A DNA stretch of 45,194 nt from Sphingomonadales bacterium (GCA_025356275.1 JANXUK010000077.1:1-45194), one strand, 5' to 3'. Positions 1 to 8,548 are shown, numbered from the stretch's first letter. Notes: a model not told the origin generated them from the sequence alone. Numbers and translations are program-made.

Positions 1-28
1 GCGGTTCGGCGTCAGTTTTGCGCAAGCG

Positions 29-107
29 CTAGTGGATTGATTTTGACATTCGAGTTCCGCTTGCGGCAAAGGGTGCTTTCGAATGTCAAAATCATAAAAT
101 CCACTAG
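29..107. repeat. Palindromic repeat, family A copy 1
   Basis: Imperfect palindrome bounded by CTAGTGGATT (29-38) and its exact complement at 98-107. A second perfect 15-bp arm pair lies inside (39-53 with 79-93, core TTTTGACATTCGA). The same CTAGTGG boundary and GACATT core recur at 122-197 and 19290-19363, so this is a dispersed family rather than a chance hairpin. It resembles REP/REPIN or small MITE-like elements. It lies upstream of mrp with no gene inside. Confidence 0.8.
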
Positions 108-121
108 AAACAATATAATTT

Positions 122-197
122 CTAGTGGTTCTGATGTTTCCGACATTTGCCTCTGCCCTTGCCGAAAGGGATGCAAATGTCGGAAACGAACCACTAG
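122..197. repeat. Palindromic repeat, family A copy 2
   Basis: Second copy, 14 bp after copy 1 and separated by the AT-rich AAACAATATAATTT. CTAGTGGTTC (122-131) pairs with GAACCACTAG (188-197), and GTTTCCGACATTTGC (136-150) pairs perfectly with 173-187. The inner arm differs from copy 1 but both sides changed together, so pairing is kept. This suggests selection on the folded form or gene conversion between arms. Confidence 0.8.
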
Positions 198-224
198 AGG
201 CTGTTTGGCCGCCGTCGGCGGCGC

Positions 225-312
225 AAGCCTGTGCCGTCCCGCGCGCCCTCCCGACCTCCCACAGAATATCCTGCCAGGAAGATCGGGAGGGGGCGCGGGA
301 CGGCACAGGCTT
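225..312. repeat. Long palindromic repeat, family B copy 1
   Basis: Two 30-bp arms (225-254 and 283-312) are complementary at 29 of 30 positions, starting AAGCCTGTGCCGTCCC, around a 28-nt loop containing TCCCACAGAATATCCTG. A second copy in the opposite orientation lies at 17572-17665 with the loop also conserved. It ends about 36 bp before the mrp start and could form a strong hairpin in the leader transcript. Mobile REPIN-like origin is inferred. Confidence 0.8.
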
Positions 313-347
313 CAATCAACACGGATTTCTTGGAGTTTTGGGCCAGC

Positions 348-1328
348 ATGACGGGCGATAGGGCGGAGATCTTGCGGGCACTTCTGCCCGATGGGGCGGC
401 GGCGCGGGCGGTGTCGCTAAAGGCGGCGGGCGGCGTGGTGACGCTGGTGCTGGACGGCAGCGGCTTTGATGCGATCGAGCGCGAGCGGCTGGAGACTTCG
501 GCGCGCGAGGCTTTGGCAGGGGCGCCGGGGGTGACCGAATTGCGCGTGGCGGTGATGGCCGACCGGGCCGAGGGCGCGCCCAACCGGCCCCGGATCATCG
601 CGGTGGGATCGGGCAAGGGCGGGGTCGGCAAATCCACGCTCTCGGCCAATCTGGCGGTGGCGCTGGCGCGGATGGGGCGCAAGGTCGGCTTGGTCGATGC
701 CGACATCTATGGCCCGTCACAGCCGCGCCTGCTCGATACCGAGGGGCAGAAGCCACAGGCGCGTGAGAAGCACTTGCTGCCGGTGGCCAGCCGCTTTGGC
801 GTCAAGATGCTGTCGATGGGGCATCTGATCGCGCCGGGGCAGGCGATTGCGTGGCGCGGGCCGATGGCCGGCAATGCGCTGGGCCAGCTGATCGATGCGG
901 CCTGGGGCGATACCGAGTTCCTGATTGTCGACCTGCCACCCGGCACTGGCGACGTGCAACTGACCATGCTGCAACGGCACAAGCCGGTCGGTGCGGTGAT
1001 CGTCTCGACGCCGCAGGATCTGGCGCTGATCGATGCGACCCGCGCGATGCAGCTGTTCGGCACCGCCGGCGTTCCGATTATCGGGCTGGTCGAGAATATG
1101 GCGGGGTATCAATGCCCGCATTGCGGCGAGATGTCCGATCCGTTCGGGCAGGGCGGCGTCGAAGCGGCGGCCAGGGCGATGGGGCATGCGTTTCTGGGCC
1201 GGGTGCCGTTGACGCTGGCCACGCGCATCGCCAGCGACGACGGCATGCCGCCCGCCGCCAATCCGGGCGAGCAGGATTTCACCGCGATTGCCCGGCGCGT
1301 GCTGACCTGGCTCGATAATCAGCGGTAA
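348..1328 (+). CDS. apbC: Mrp/ApbC family iron-sulfur cluster carrier ATPase
   Basis: P-loop NTPase of the Mrp/Nbp35/ApbC family, which binds a labile 4Fe-4S cluster and passes it to apo-proteins in the cytoplasm. The 326-residue protein has an N-terminal MIP18-like region (about 1-75), the deviant Walker [10 protein letters not shown] (about 89-97), the [11 protein letters not shown] segment, DLPPGTGD (about 195-202) and the metal-binding CPHC (about 256-259). An in-frame upstream ATG exists, but it would translate repeat B, so I place the start at 348 with GGAG about 12 bp upstream. It is one base from the next gene, a molybdo-flavoenzyme-type subunit, so co-transcription is likely. Family assignment is firm; the client proteins are unknown. 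Confidence 0.93.
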   Translation: MTGDRAEILRALLPDGAAARAVSLKAAGGVVTLVLDGSGFDAIERERLETSAREALAGAPGVTELRVAVMADRAEGAPNRPRIIAVGSGKGGVGKSTLSANLAVALARMGRKVGLVDADIYGPSQPRLLDTEGQKPQAREKHLLPVASRFGVKMLSMGHLIAPGQAIAWRGPMAGNALGQLIDAAWGDTEFLIVDLPPGTGDVQLTMLQRHKPVGAVIVSTPQDLALIDATRAMQLFGTAGVPIIGLVENMAGYQCPHCGEMSDPFGQGGVEAAARAMGHAFLGRVPLTLATRIASDDGMPPAANPGEQDFTAIARRVLTWLDNQR

Positions 1329-1329
1329 G

Positions 1330-3585
1330 ATGGCTGGCCCGCCTGCCTTGGCCTTGTCGCGGCGCCGCATGCTGATCGGCGGCACCGTGGCTGGTGCGCT
1401 GGTGCTGGGGTGGGAGCTGTTGCCGCGCCGCTATCCCTCGCCGCTGACGCCGGGACCGGGGGAGACTGCGCTGGGCGGGTGGCTGATGATCGGAGAGAAC
1501 GGGCTGGTCAGCGTGGCGGTGCCGCAGCTGGAGATGGGGCAGGGCATCACCACCCTGCTGCCGCAGATCGTGGCCGAGGAACTGGGCGCCGATTGGCGCC
1601 AAGTGGCCGCGCTGGCGGTGCCGGTCAGCGAATTGTTTGCAAACGTGCCGCTGGCCCTGCGCTGGGCCGAGCTGTGGTTGCCCCCCTTTAGCGAGGCTGG
1701 TGAGGCTGGCGAAGGTGTGGCGCGGCATTGGGCCGAGGGTGCGCGCTTTATGGTGACGGCGGATGGCATGTCGCTGGACGCTTATGAGGCCCCTGCGCGC
1801 AGCGCCGCGGCGGCGGCGCGAGATATGCTGGCGATGGCGGCGGGGCGGCGCTGGGGGGTGGATTGGCGGGAGTGTAGCGTGGCGCGCGGGGAGGTACGGC
1901 ATGGGGCGCGCAAGGCGGGCTTCGGGTCGCTGGCTGCCGATGCCGCCGGGTTTACGCCGCCCGATCCGCCGGTGTTGCGCGGGGCCTCGGCGGGGGCTGC
2001 GTACCCGAGGCTCGACCTGCCCGGCAAGGTGGATGGAACCGCGCGCTTTGCAGCAGACATCCGCCTGCCCGGCATGGTGTTCGCCGCGATCCGCCATGCG
2101 CCGATCGGCGAGGCGGCGGGCCTGGCCGATTATGATGCGAAGCGCGCCGCAGACGTGCCGGGGTTCATCGCTCTGGTCAAAGGGCCCGACTGGCTCGCCG
2201 CCACCGCGACCACCTGGTGGGCGGCCGAGCGTGCGCTGGGGCTGATCGCGCCGCGCTTTACCGTTCACCGCCCGATCGAGACTTTGCGGATCGAGGCCGC
2301 GCTGGACAAGGCTGTGCGCGAGGGGGCGGCGGTGTCCATAGCGCATGTGGGTGATCCCGACGGCGTGCTGGCGCAGGCGGGCAGCTTCACCCAGCGCTAT
2401 GACGTGGCGCCCGCGCTACATGCCGGGATCGAGACCGCTGCCGCCACCGCGCGGCTCCGTGACGGCAGGCTAGAGCTATGGATCGCGGCGCAGGCGCCCG
2501 AGGCGGCGCGGCGCGCGGCGGCGAAGGCTTTGGGCATGGGCGTGCGCGATGTCATCCTTTATCCGGTGCCGGCCGGAGGGAGCTTCGACGCCAGGCTGGA
2601 GCATCCGCATGGCGCCGAGGCCGCGTTGATCGCGCGCGCGGCGGGCTGCCCGGTGCAGCTCATGTGGTCGCGCTGGCAGGAGGCGGCGGGGGGGGTGGTG
2701 CGTCCGCCGGTCGCGGCATTGATGAGCGCGCGGGTCGGCGGCGACGGGGTAATCTCGGCGTGGCGGATGCGCGCGGCCTTGCCGGCCAGCGCGCGCGAAT
2801 TTGGCGCGCGGCTGCTCGATGGCGCGGGACGGGCGGAGGCGGCGCGCGGTGCGGGCGATCATGGCGATCCGCTGGCGCTGGAGGGGGCGGTGCCGGCCTA
2901 TGAGATCGCCAATCTGGCGGTCGAGCATGTGCCCACCGCGATTCATCTGCCCACCGGACGCCTGCGCGGCAATGCGCATGGTTATACCGCGTTTTTCACC
3001 GAATGCTTTATCGACGAGCTGGCCTTTGGTCAGCGCCACGAGCCGCTGTCGTTCCGCATGGCGATGCTGGAGGGTGACGCGCGTCTGGCGCAGTGCCTTC
3101 AGCGGGTGTCGGCGCTGGCCGGGTGGAACGGCGGCAATGATGGCAGCGGCGCGGGCCTCGCCTGTCACCGCATGGGCAGCGTCGAGGCCGGCGGCTGCAT
3201 CGCAGCGATCGCGTCGGCGCGGCGCGGGGCCGACGGCGTGCGGGTGGAGAAGATCAGCGTCGTGGCCGATATTGGCCGGATCGTGAACGAGGACATCGCG
3301 CGTCAGCAGATCGAGGGCGGGCTGGTGTTCGGGATCGGCCTCGCTTTGGGGTCCAGCACCGGCTATGCGCGCGGCCTGCCGGTGACGGGCCGGCTGGGTG
3401 AGTTGGGGCTGCCCCGGCTGGGCGATTGCCCTGAGATCGTGGTGGAATTAATCGCAAGCGACGCGGCTTCGTTCGATCCGGGCGAACTGGGCGTCGCGGT
3501 GGCGGCGCCGGCCATCGCCAATGCCCTGTTCTCGGCCACCGGGCTCCGGTTTCGCAAACTGCCGCTGATCGGCGAAGAGGAATGA
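1330..3585 (+). CDS. Molybdopterin-binding subunit, xanthine dehydrogenase / isoquinoline 1-oxidoreductase beta family
   Basis: A 751-residue large subunit of the molybdenum hydroxylase family, closest in layout to IorB and membrane-bound aldehyde dehydrogenases. A twin-arginine-like leader (SRRRMLIGGTVAGALVLGW, about 10-28) suggests export or membrane anchoring. Later landmarks are MGQGITTLLPQIVAEELG, the LPGKVDGTARFAADI region and the C-terminal DPGELGVAVAAPAIANAL, which holds the position of the catalytic Glu. The small 2Fe-2S subunit and cytochrome partners that normally accompany IorB are not in this window. It follows mrp by one base and overlaps hemH by four bases. Substrate cannot be read from the sequence. 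Confidence 0.85.
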   Translation: MAGPPALALSRRRMLIGGTVAGALVLGWELLPRRYPSPLTPGPGETALGGWLMIGENGLVSVAVPQLEMGQGITTLLPQIVAEELGADWRQVAALAVPVSELFANVPLALRWAELWLPPFSEAGEAGEGVARHWAEGARFMVTADGMSLDAYEAPARSAAAAARDMLAMAAGRRWGVDWRECSVARGEVRHGARKAGFGSLAADAAGFTPPDPPVLRGASAGAAYPRLDLPGKVDGTARFAADIRLPGMVFAAIRHAPIGEAAGLADYDAKRAADVPGFIALVKGPDWLAATATTWWAAERALGLIAPRFTVHRPIETLRIEAALDKAVREGAAVSIAHVGDPDGVLAQAGSFTQRYDVAPALHAGIETAAATARLRDGRLELWIAAQAPEAARRAAAKALGMGVRDVILYPVPAGGSFDARLEHPHGAEAALIARAAGCPVQLMWSRWQEAAGGVVRPPVAALMSARVGGDGVISAWRMRAALPASAREFGARLLDGAGRAEAARGAGDHGDPLALEGAVPAYEIANLAVEHVPTAIHLPTGRLRGNAHGYTAFFTECFIDELAFGQRHEPLSFRMAMLEGDARLAQCLQRVSALAGWNGGNDGSGAGLACHRMGSVEAGGCIAAIASARRGADGVRVEKISVVADIGRIVNEDIARQQIEGGLVFGIGLALGSSTGYARGLPVTGRLGELGLPRLGDCPEIVVELIASDAASFDPGELGVAVAAPAIANALFSATGLRFRKLPLIGEEE

Positions 3586-4592
3586 CCATGACGCCTGAGC
3601 ATCCTGACGTGGCCTGTGGCAAGGTGGGCGTGCTGCTGGTCAACCTCGGCACGCCGGATGCGCCGACGCCTGCTGCGGTGCGCCGCTATCTGGCGGAGTT
3701 TCTGTGGGACCGGCGGGTGGTGGAGATCCCGCGCGCGCTGTGGTGGCTGATCCTGCATGGCGCGGTGTTGCGGACCCGCCCGCGCAAATCGGCGCATGCC
3801 TATGCGCAGGTGTGGGGCGAGGGCGGATCGCCGCTGGCGGTGATCACAGCGGCGCAGGCGGGTGCTTTGCAGGCGCGGCTGCCGGGGGTGCAGGTGGCTT
3901 ATGCAATGCGCTATGGCCGGCCCGCGATCGCCGCGGAGATGGCGCGGCTAAAGGATGCCGGGTGCGAGCGTATCCTGTTCGCGCCGCTCTATCCGCAATA
4001 TTCGGGGGCGACCACGGCGACCGCGTTCGATGCGATGGCCGCAGGGCTGGGGGCGATGCGCTGGCAGCCGGCGGTGCGGACCTTGCCGGCGTATCACGAT
4101 GATCCGGCGTATATTGGCGCGCTGCGTGGCGATCTGGCGCGGCAACTGGCGGGGCTGGCGTTTGTGCCAGAGGTGCTGCTGCTCAGCTTCCACGGAATGC
4201 CGCAGCGGACTCTGACGCTGGGCGATCCGTACCATTGCCATTGCCGCAAGACCGCGCGCCTGCTGACCGGGGCGTTGGGGCTCAGCCATCCGGGTTTGCG
4301 GGTGGAGGTATCGTTTCAGTCGCGGTTTGGCCGGGCGGAGTGGCTGGGGCCGGCGACCGATGTGGTGCTGGCGCAGGAGGGCGCGCGCGGCACGAAGGCG
4401 CTGGCGATTGCCGCGCCGGGGTTCTCGGCCGATTGCCTTGAGACGCGCGAGGAGCTGGCGATCCGGGGCCGGGAGCAGTTTGTTGCCGCTGGCGGGGCGG
4501 AGTTTGCGGTGCTCGATTGCCTCAACGATGGGACGGCGGGGATGGCTATGCTGGAGGCGCTGGTGCGGCGTGAGTTGGGGGGGTGGGTTTAG
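3582..4592 (+). CDS. hemH: Ferrochelatase
   Basis: Inserts Fe2+ into protoporphyrin IX, the last step of protoheme synthesis. The 336-residue length is normal for a bacterial enzyme. Landmarks are VGVLLVNLGTPDAPTP near the N-terminus, AYAMRYGRP, FAPLYPQYSGATTATAFD, the signature LLSFHGMPQRTLTLGDPYHC with the catalytic His near residue 204, and VSFQSRFGRAEWLGP near the C-terminus. The ATG overlaps the preceding stop as ATGA; a second in-frame ATG two codons in is an alternative. Two of the three genes in this run serve metal-cofactor biology. Confidence 0.96.
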   Translation: MTMTPEHPDVACGKVGVLLVNLGTPDAPTPAAVRRYLAEFLWDRRVVEIPRALWWLILHGAVLRTRPRKSAHAYAQVWGEGGSPLAVITAAQAGALQARLPGVQVAYAMRYGRPAIAAEMARLKDAGCERILFAPLYPQYSGATTATAFDAMAAGLGAMRWQPAVRTLPAYHDDPAYIGALRGDLARQLAGLAFVPEVLLLSFHGMPQRTLTLGDPYHCHCRKTARLLTGALGLSHPGLRVEVSFQSRFGRAEWLGPATDVVLAQEGARGTKALAIAAPGFSADCLETREELAIRGREQFVAAGGAEFAVLDCLNDGTAGMAMLEALVRRELGGWV

Positions 4593-4910
4593 GATTAGCC
4601 GAGCCGTTGCCGGCCCCCTGATGTTAGAATTTGCAGAACCGGGTCTACAAGCCGCGAAGGCAATGGATCTCCACCAAATGCGCAATGATTATCTTCGCGA
4701 ATTAGATGCGAGTGAGGTGATGCCAGACTGGGCGAGGGCGATGGCCCGCCAGAGCGTTGACCAAATACCTTTTGGTCAGGTTCGCGCTCATTACCCGAAC
4801 AGGTTACGAGCGCTACTTTCTTGAGGACGTCCGCTATCGGGCACGCGTCTTAAGGAATTGGATGGCTTATGGTTGGGCGACAGGCGACATCGCACCCGGT
4901 CCCCCGCAAC
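4593..4910. other. Lower-GC intergenic island between hemH and the DUF1674 gene
   Basis: About 320 bases with clearly lower GC than both sides, mainly 4615-4900. One frame reads a 67-residue peptide from ATG 4621 to the stop at 4822-4824, including LHQMRNDYLRELDASEVMPD. The next frame carries a protein-like run (TRTGYERYFLEDVRYRARV) from about 4790. The two partly overlapping frames look like one coding sequence broken by a frameshift, or an unrelated small ORF. I recognise no family. A remnant of a transferred gene is the simplest inference. No clear terminator for hemH was found. Confidence 0.35.
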
Positions 4911-5087
4911 CTAAAAATCCACCGCGATGCCGTTTTTCTCCCAATCGCCGTAGCGGGTGGGGGATAGGGCTTCGCCGTCTGGCTTTGGGGCGGCGGGGGC
5001 GGGCGCGGGGTCGGTGCTCCAATAGGCCGGCTTGGCAAAGGGGGCGGGGCGGGTGGTGGCTCGGCGTGCATCGGCGGGTTTGCTCAT
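4911..5087 (-). CDS. DUF1674 protein, succinate dehydrogenase assembly factor 4-like
   Basis: A 58-residue protein ending in PTRYGDWEKNGIAVDF, which matches the conserved C-terminus (PTRYGDWExxGxxxDF) of the DUF1674/SDHAF4 family common in alphaproteobacteria. The rest is Pro/Ala-rich and probably disordered. Family knowledge: SDHAF4 proteins help load FAD-containing SdhA during complex II assembly. The ATG at 5087 gives the usual short form; an upstream in-frame ATG at 5123 would add 12 residues. It is transcribed away from the rsmB-like gene, with 55 bp between the starts. No sdh genes are in view. Confidence 0.8.
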   Translation of the reverse strand: MSKPADARRATTRPAPFAKPAYWSTDPAPAPAAPKPDGEALSPTRYGDWEKNGIAVDF

Positions 5088-5142
5088 AACGCCAAGCATG
5101 ACGGCGCTGGCCCGCGAAGGCAATGCGCGATAGGGGGCCGCG

Positions 5143-6378
5143 ATGGATATTCCCGGACTTCCCGCGCGCCGCGCCGCGCTGCGCCTGATCGATGCGGTGT
5201 TGCGCCGGGGCGAGACGCTGGACCAGGCTGGGCATGGCGCGTGTCAGGGCCTGCGCGAGGGGGCGGACCGCGCGCTCGCGAAGGCGCTGGCGGGCGAGGC
5301 TTTGCGCTGGCTGACCGATCTCGATGCGCTGATCGATAGTGCCACCGCGCAGGTTCTGGCGCATGATGCCAAGCCGCGCGCCGTGCTGCGGCTGATGCTT
5401 GCAGGGTGGCTGCGGCTGGAGACGCCGCCGCATGCGGTGATCGCGACCGCCTTGCCGTTGCTTGTCGGCGGGCCGAGGCGGCTGGCGCATGGCGTGTTCT
5501 CGGCGCTGGTGCGCAGCGGCGCGAAGCTGCCCGAGGTGCCGACCTTGCCGGCGGCGGTGGTGGAGCGGTGGGGCGAGGCGATGGCCGGGCGGGTCGCGCC
5601 CGCTCTGGCGGTGCCGCCGCCGCTCGATCTGACGCTGAAGGATGCCACGACAACGGGCGCGTGGGCGCAGCGGCTGGGCGGGGTGTCGCTGATGCCGGGC
5701 CATCTGCGCCTGCCGAGGGGCGAGGCGGTGGAGCGGCTCGATGGCTTTGGTGAGGGCGCGTGGTGGGTGCAGGATTTGGCCGCATCTTTGCCGGCAAGGG
5801 TGCTGGGCGCGGGCGAGGGGCGGACGGCGCTCGATCTGTGCGCCGCGCCGGGGGGCAAGAGTTTGCAGCTGGCAGCAGCGGGCTGGCGAGTGACCGCGCT
5901 GGACAATAATGCGCGGCGGATCGAATTGCTGCGGGCCAATCTGGGGCGGTGCGGGCTGGGCGCCGATCTGGTTTGTGCCGATGCTTTGGTGTGGGAGCCC
6001 ATGGAACGCTTCGATGCGGTGTTGCTGGATGCGCCGTGCACCGCGACGGGCACCTGTCGCCGGCATCCCGACGTGCTGCACCGGATCGGAGCACGGCATA
6101 TCGCCGAGATGGCGGCGATGCAGGCCGGGTTGCTGGCGCGGGCGGCGGGTTGGTTGAAGCCGGGCGGGCGGCTGGTTTACGCGGTGTGTTCGCTGGAGCC
6201 GGCCGAGGGCGAAGATATTGCGGCGGGCCTCGATATGCCGCGCGATCCGATCACGGCCAGCGAATTGCCCGCCGGGTTAGCCCCCACACAAGAGGGCTGG
6301 CTGCGCAGCGAGCCGGGGATGCTGGGCGATGCGGGCAGCCTCGACGGGTTTTTCGTGGCGCGCTGGCGGGCAGGCTAA
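5143..6378 (+). CDS. rsmB: RsmB/NOP family 16S rRNA (cytosine-C5) methyltransferase
   Basis: SAM-dependent m5C RNA methyltransferase of 411 residues. An N-terminal NusB-like helical domain (about 1-130, RRAALRLIDAVLRRGETLD) is followed by the Rossmann methyltransferase domain with motif I LDLCAAPGGKSLQLA, motif IV LLDAPCTATGTCRRHPDV and motif VI VYAVCSLEPAEGE; the motif IV and VI cysteines are the expected catalytic pair. The NusB-like domain supports RsmB (C967) over RsmF. A GC-rich leader precedes ATG 5143. A family C palindrome starts directly after the stop and may end transcription. Confidence 0.9.
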   Translation: MDIPGLPARRAALRLIDAVLRRGETLDQAGHGACQGLREGADRALAKALAGEALRWLTDLDALIDSATAQVLAHDAKPRAVLRLMLAGWLRLETPPHAVIATALPLLVGGPRRLAHGVFSALVRSGAKLPEVPTLPAAVVERWGEAMAGRVAPALAVPPPLDLTLKDATTTGAWAQRLGGVSLMPGHLRLPRGEAVERLDGFGEGAWWVQDLAASLPARVLGAGEGRTALDLCAAPGGKSLQLAAAGWRVTALDNNARRIELLRANLGRCGLGADLVCADALVWEPMERFDAVLLDAPCTATGTCRRHPDVLHRIGARHIAEMAAMQAGLLARAAGWLKPGGRLVYAVCSLEPAEGEDIAAGLDMPRDPITASELPAGLAPTQEGWLRSEPGMLGDAGSLDGFFVARWRAG

Positions 6379-6380
6379 AG

Positions 6381-6424
6381 CGTGATGACAAAAAGTGGGA
6401 GCCGGTTTTTGTCGGTCAATCACG
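6381..6424. repeat. Palindromic repeat, family C copy 1
   Basis: Hairpin-forming element with outer arms CGTGAT (6381-6386) and ATCACG (6419-6424) and inner arms GACAAAAA (6387-6394) and TTTTTGTC (6406-6413), centred on GTGGGAGCCGG. Near-identical copies occur at 35414-35459 and 35470-35515. It begins two bases after the rsmB stop codon. The T-run after the inner stem could make it act as a terminator; this is an inference. Confidence 0.75.
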
Positions 6425-6530
6425 TGGCAACATAGGCCTTGAGCGTGACGACGTCTCGACGAAACGTCATCACGCACTGCGCGGCCAAACCCGCTTGCCA
6501 GCGGTGGCCAATGCGCGCAATTCGCATGCC

Positions 6531-8027
6531 ATGACCACAAGCCTGATCGCCGCCATCCTCGACATCGCCGCGCCGCTGGGGCGCAAGCCGTTCCTGATCG
6601 AGGGCGAGGCCAGCGTGCTTGCCTATGGCGACATTGAGCGCGAGACCGGGCGGCTGGCGGCGCGGTTGGCGGCTTTGGGCGCGGCGCCAGGCGACCGGAT
6701 CGCGGTGCAGGTCGACAAATCGCCGTCAGCGGTGCTGCTGTACCTGGGGGCTTTGCGTGCCGGGTTGGTGTTCGTGCCGCTCAACACCGCCTATACCGCC
6801 GCCGAGCTGGGCTATTTCATTGGCGATGCCGGACCGGCGCTGGTGGTGTGCCGGCCCGGCGATGCGGAGGTGGTGCAGGCTGAAGCGACACGGGCGGGGG
6901 CGGGCGGGGCCAAAGTGGTTACGCTGGACGCCAATGGTGGGGGCAGTCTGCTGGCCGATCTGCCCGAGGAGCCGGCACCGCTGGTGGCGCGGGGGGCGGA
7001 TGATCTGGCGGCGATCCTCTATACGTCGGGGACCACGGGGCGCTCCAAGGGGGCGATGCTGAGCAACGGCAATCTGCTGAGCAATGCGTTGGCACTCAAG
7101 GATCTGTGGCGGTGGCGGGCGGAGGATGTGCTGATCCATATCCTCCCGATCTATCATGTGCATGGTCTGTTCGTGGCGCTGCATGGCGCGCTGCTGGCCG
7201 GGGCGAGTGTGCGGTTTTATCGGGGGTTCGAGGCCCCTGCGGTGATCGCCGATTTCGCGCGGAGCAGCGTGTTGATGGGGGTGCCAACGCATTATGCGCG
7301 TCTGCTGCGCGAGGAAGGTCTGACGCCCGGGGCCTGTGCGGGGATGCGTCTGTTCGTGTCGGGATCGGCGCCGTTGCTGGCCGAGGCGCATCGCGATTTT
7401 GCGGCGCGCAGCGGGCATATGATCCTTGAACGCTATGGCATGACCGAGACCGGGATGATCACCTCCAACCCCTATGACGGCGCGCGGATCGCGGGGACGG
7501 TCGGCTATGCGCTGCCCGGTGTCGTGGTGCGGATCGATGCGGCGGAGGGCGAGCCGGGCGTGCTGGGGGTGCGCGGGCCCAATGTGTTCAAGGGCTATTG
7601 GCGCAATCCGGAAAAGACTGCGCAGGAATTTCGAGGGCACTGGTTCATCACCGGCGATATCGCCACGCAGGCCGATGATGGGCGCATCACGCTGGTCGGG
7701 CGGGCCAAGGACCTGATCATCGCCGGCGGCCTCAACATCTATCCCAAGGAGATCGAGGAGGCTGTCGATGCCCTGCCCGGCGTGGTGGAATCGGCGGTGT
7801 TCGGCGTGCCGCATGCCGATCTGGGCGAGGGCGTGGTCGCGGTGGTGGTGGCGCTGCCGGGGGCGGGCTTGACCGAGGCGGCGGTGCTGGCGGGTCTGGC
7901 GGGGGGCCTGGCGCGGTTCAAATTGCCGCGCCGGGTGATCGTGGTCGAGGCGCTGCCCAGGAATGCGATGGGCAAGGTGCAGAAGGCGGCTTTGCGGGCG
8001 GAGTATGCCGCGGTGTTTGCCGGCTAA
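6531..8027 (+). CDS. matB: Malonyl-CoA synthetase (malonate--CoA ligase)
   Basis: ANL-superfamily enzyme of 498 residues, best matching MatB, which makes malonyl-CoA from malonate, ATP and CoA. Motifs: P-loop YTSGTTGRSKGAMLSNGN, substrate-pocket HILPIYHVHGLFVALHG, RYGMTETGM, WFITGDIA, hinge GRAKDLIIAGGLNIYPKEIE and the catalytic-lysine region PRNAMGKVQKAAL. The HVHGLF segment and overall spacing are typical of MatB. ATG 6531 starts the conserved protein; the upstream open frame would read through repeat C. The matA decarboxylase and matC transporter are absent here. It converges on the NTF2-like gene with a 4-bp overlap. A different short dicarboxylate is possible. Confidence 0.82.
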   Translation: MTTSLIAAILDIAAPLGRKPFLIEGEASVLAYGDIERETGRLAARLAALGAAPGDRIAVQVDKSPSAVLLYLGALRAGLVFVPLNTAYTAAELGYFIGDAGPALVVCRPGDAEVVQAEATRAGAGGAKVVTLDANGGGSLLADLPEEPAPLVARGADDLAAILYTSGTTGRSKGAMLSNGNLLSNALALKDLWRWRAEDVLIHILPIYHVHGLFVALHGALLAGASVRFYRGFEAPAVIADFARSSVLMGVPTHYARLLREEGLTPGACAGMRLFVSGSAPLLAEAHRDFAARSGHMILERYGMTETGMITSNPYDGARIAGTVGYALPGVVVRIDAAEGEPGVLGVRGPNVFKGYWRNPEKTAQEFRGHWFITGDIATQADDGRITLVGRAKDLIIAGGLNIYPKEIEEAVDALPGVVESAVFGVPHADLGEGVVAVVVALPGAGLTEAAVLAGLAGGLARFKLPRRVIVVEALPRNAMGKVQKAALRAEYAAVFAG

Positions 8028-8548
8028 CCCCGCGCCCCCCTTGCGAACAGCCGCATCGTAAGCTCGGCATAGCTGGGGTCGGCGGCGGCATCGGGCTGGG
8101 AAATCGGGGCCCCGACATAGGGCCTGCGCAGCCGCAAGTCATAGGTGACGACCCGCCAGGCAAAGCGCCACCCCCCATCGGCGCAGCGGCGGTAAGTGTC
8201 GATATAGCGGACCGTCATCAGGTCCTCCTGCTGTGTGCCATCCGCGCCCGGAATGATGTGCCAGGCGATGGCATAGACCTCGCCGCAGCCGGTGCCCGCC
8301 GCGCTGTCCACCGCGATCAGGTGATTGCAGATGTGGTGGCCGCTATACGGCATATGCGGGAAGGACCGTTCGAGGAAATCGCAATAAGCCGCTGCCGGGC
8401 CGTCGAAACTGTCGCCATGGGTGTCGGTGGCGTCGTCGGTGTAGAGGTCGCGGAGCAGCGCGCCATCCTTGCGGTCCACCCCGCGTGCATAGAGCAGCGC
8501 AAGGTCGCGGATCGCGTGCTTGGCGATGAGGTCATCGAGCGTAGTCAT
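8024..8548 (-). CDS. NTF2/SnoaL-like protein
   Basis: A 174-residue protein with the SnoaL_4-type start LIAKHAIRDLALLYARGVDRKD, the YTDDATDTHGDSFDG segment and the SGHHICNHLIAVDSAAGTG strand. This cone-shaped fold serves as small-molecule isomerases, cyclases, dehydratases or ring-hydroxylating dioxygenase subunits; the specific reaction is not readable. The start at 8548 is chosen because it overlaps the stop of the upstream TIM-barrel gene (ATGA), implying translational coupling. It is the last gene of the marR-TIM-NTF2 run next to the F420 locus. Confidence 0.8.
   Translation of the reverse strand: MTTLDDLIAKHAIRDLALLYARGVDRKDGALLRDLYTDDATDTHGDSFDGPAAAYCDFLERSFPHMPYSGHHICNHLIAVDSAAGTGCGEVYAIAWHIIPGADGTQQEDLMTVRYIDTYRRCADGGWRFAWRVVTYDLRLRRPYVGAPISQPDAAADPSYAELTMRLFARGARG

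Noticed and set aside
231-347. N-terminal extension of Mrp from an upstream in-frame ATG
   Set aside because: It would translate one arm of the family B palindrome and has no similarity to Mrp N-termini; ATG 348 fits the family.
37-351. Open frame through the repeat cluster at the left edge
   Set aside because: Made almost entirely of palindromic repeat sequence.
1279-2346. Long - strand open frame opposite the molybdopterin subunit gene
   Set aside because: Arg/His/Gln/Pro-rich translation typical of antisense frames in GC-rich genes; no family motifs; the + strand gene is clear.
4867-6099. Long - strand open frame opposite rsmB
   Set aside because: Same low-complexity antisense composition; the real genes there are the DUF1674 gene and rsmB.
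6379-6530. Extension of matB upstream through the open frame
   Set aside because: Would include the family C palindrome and residues unlike any ANL enzyme; ATG 6531 gives the conserved start.
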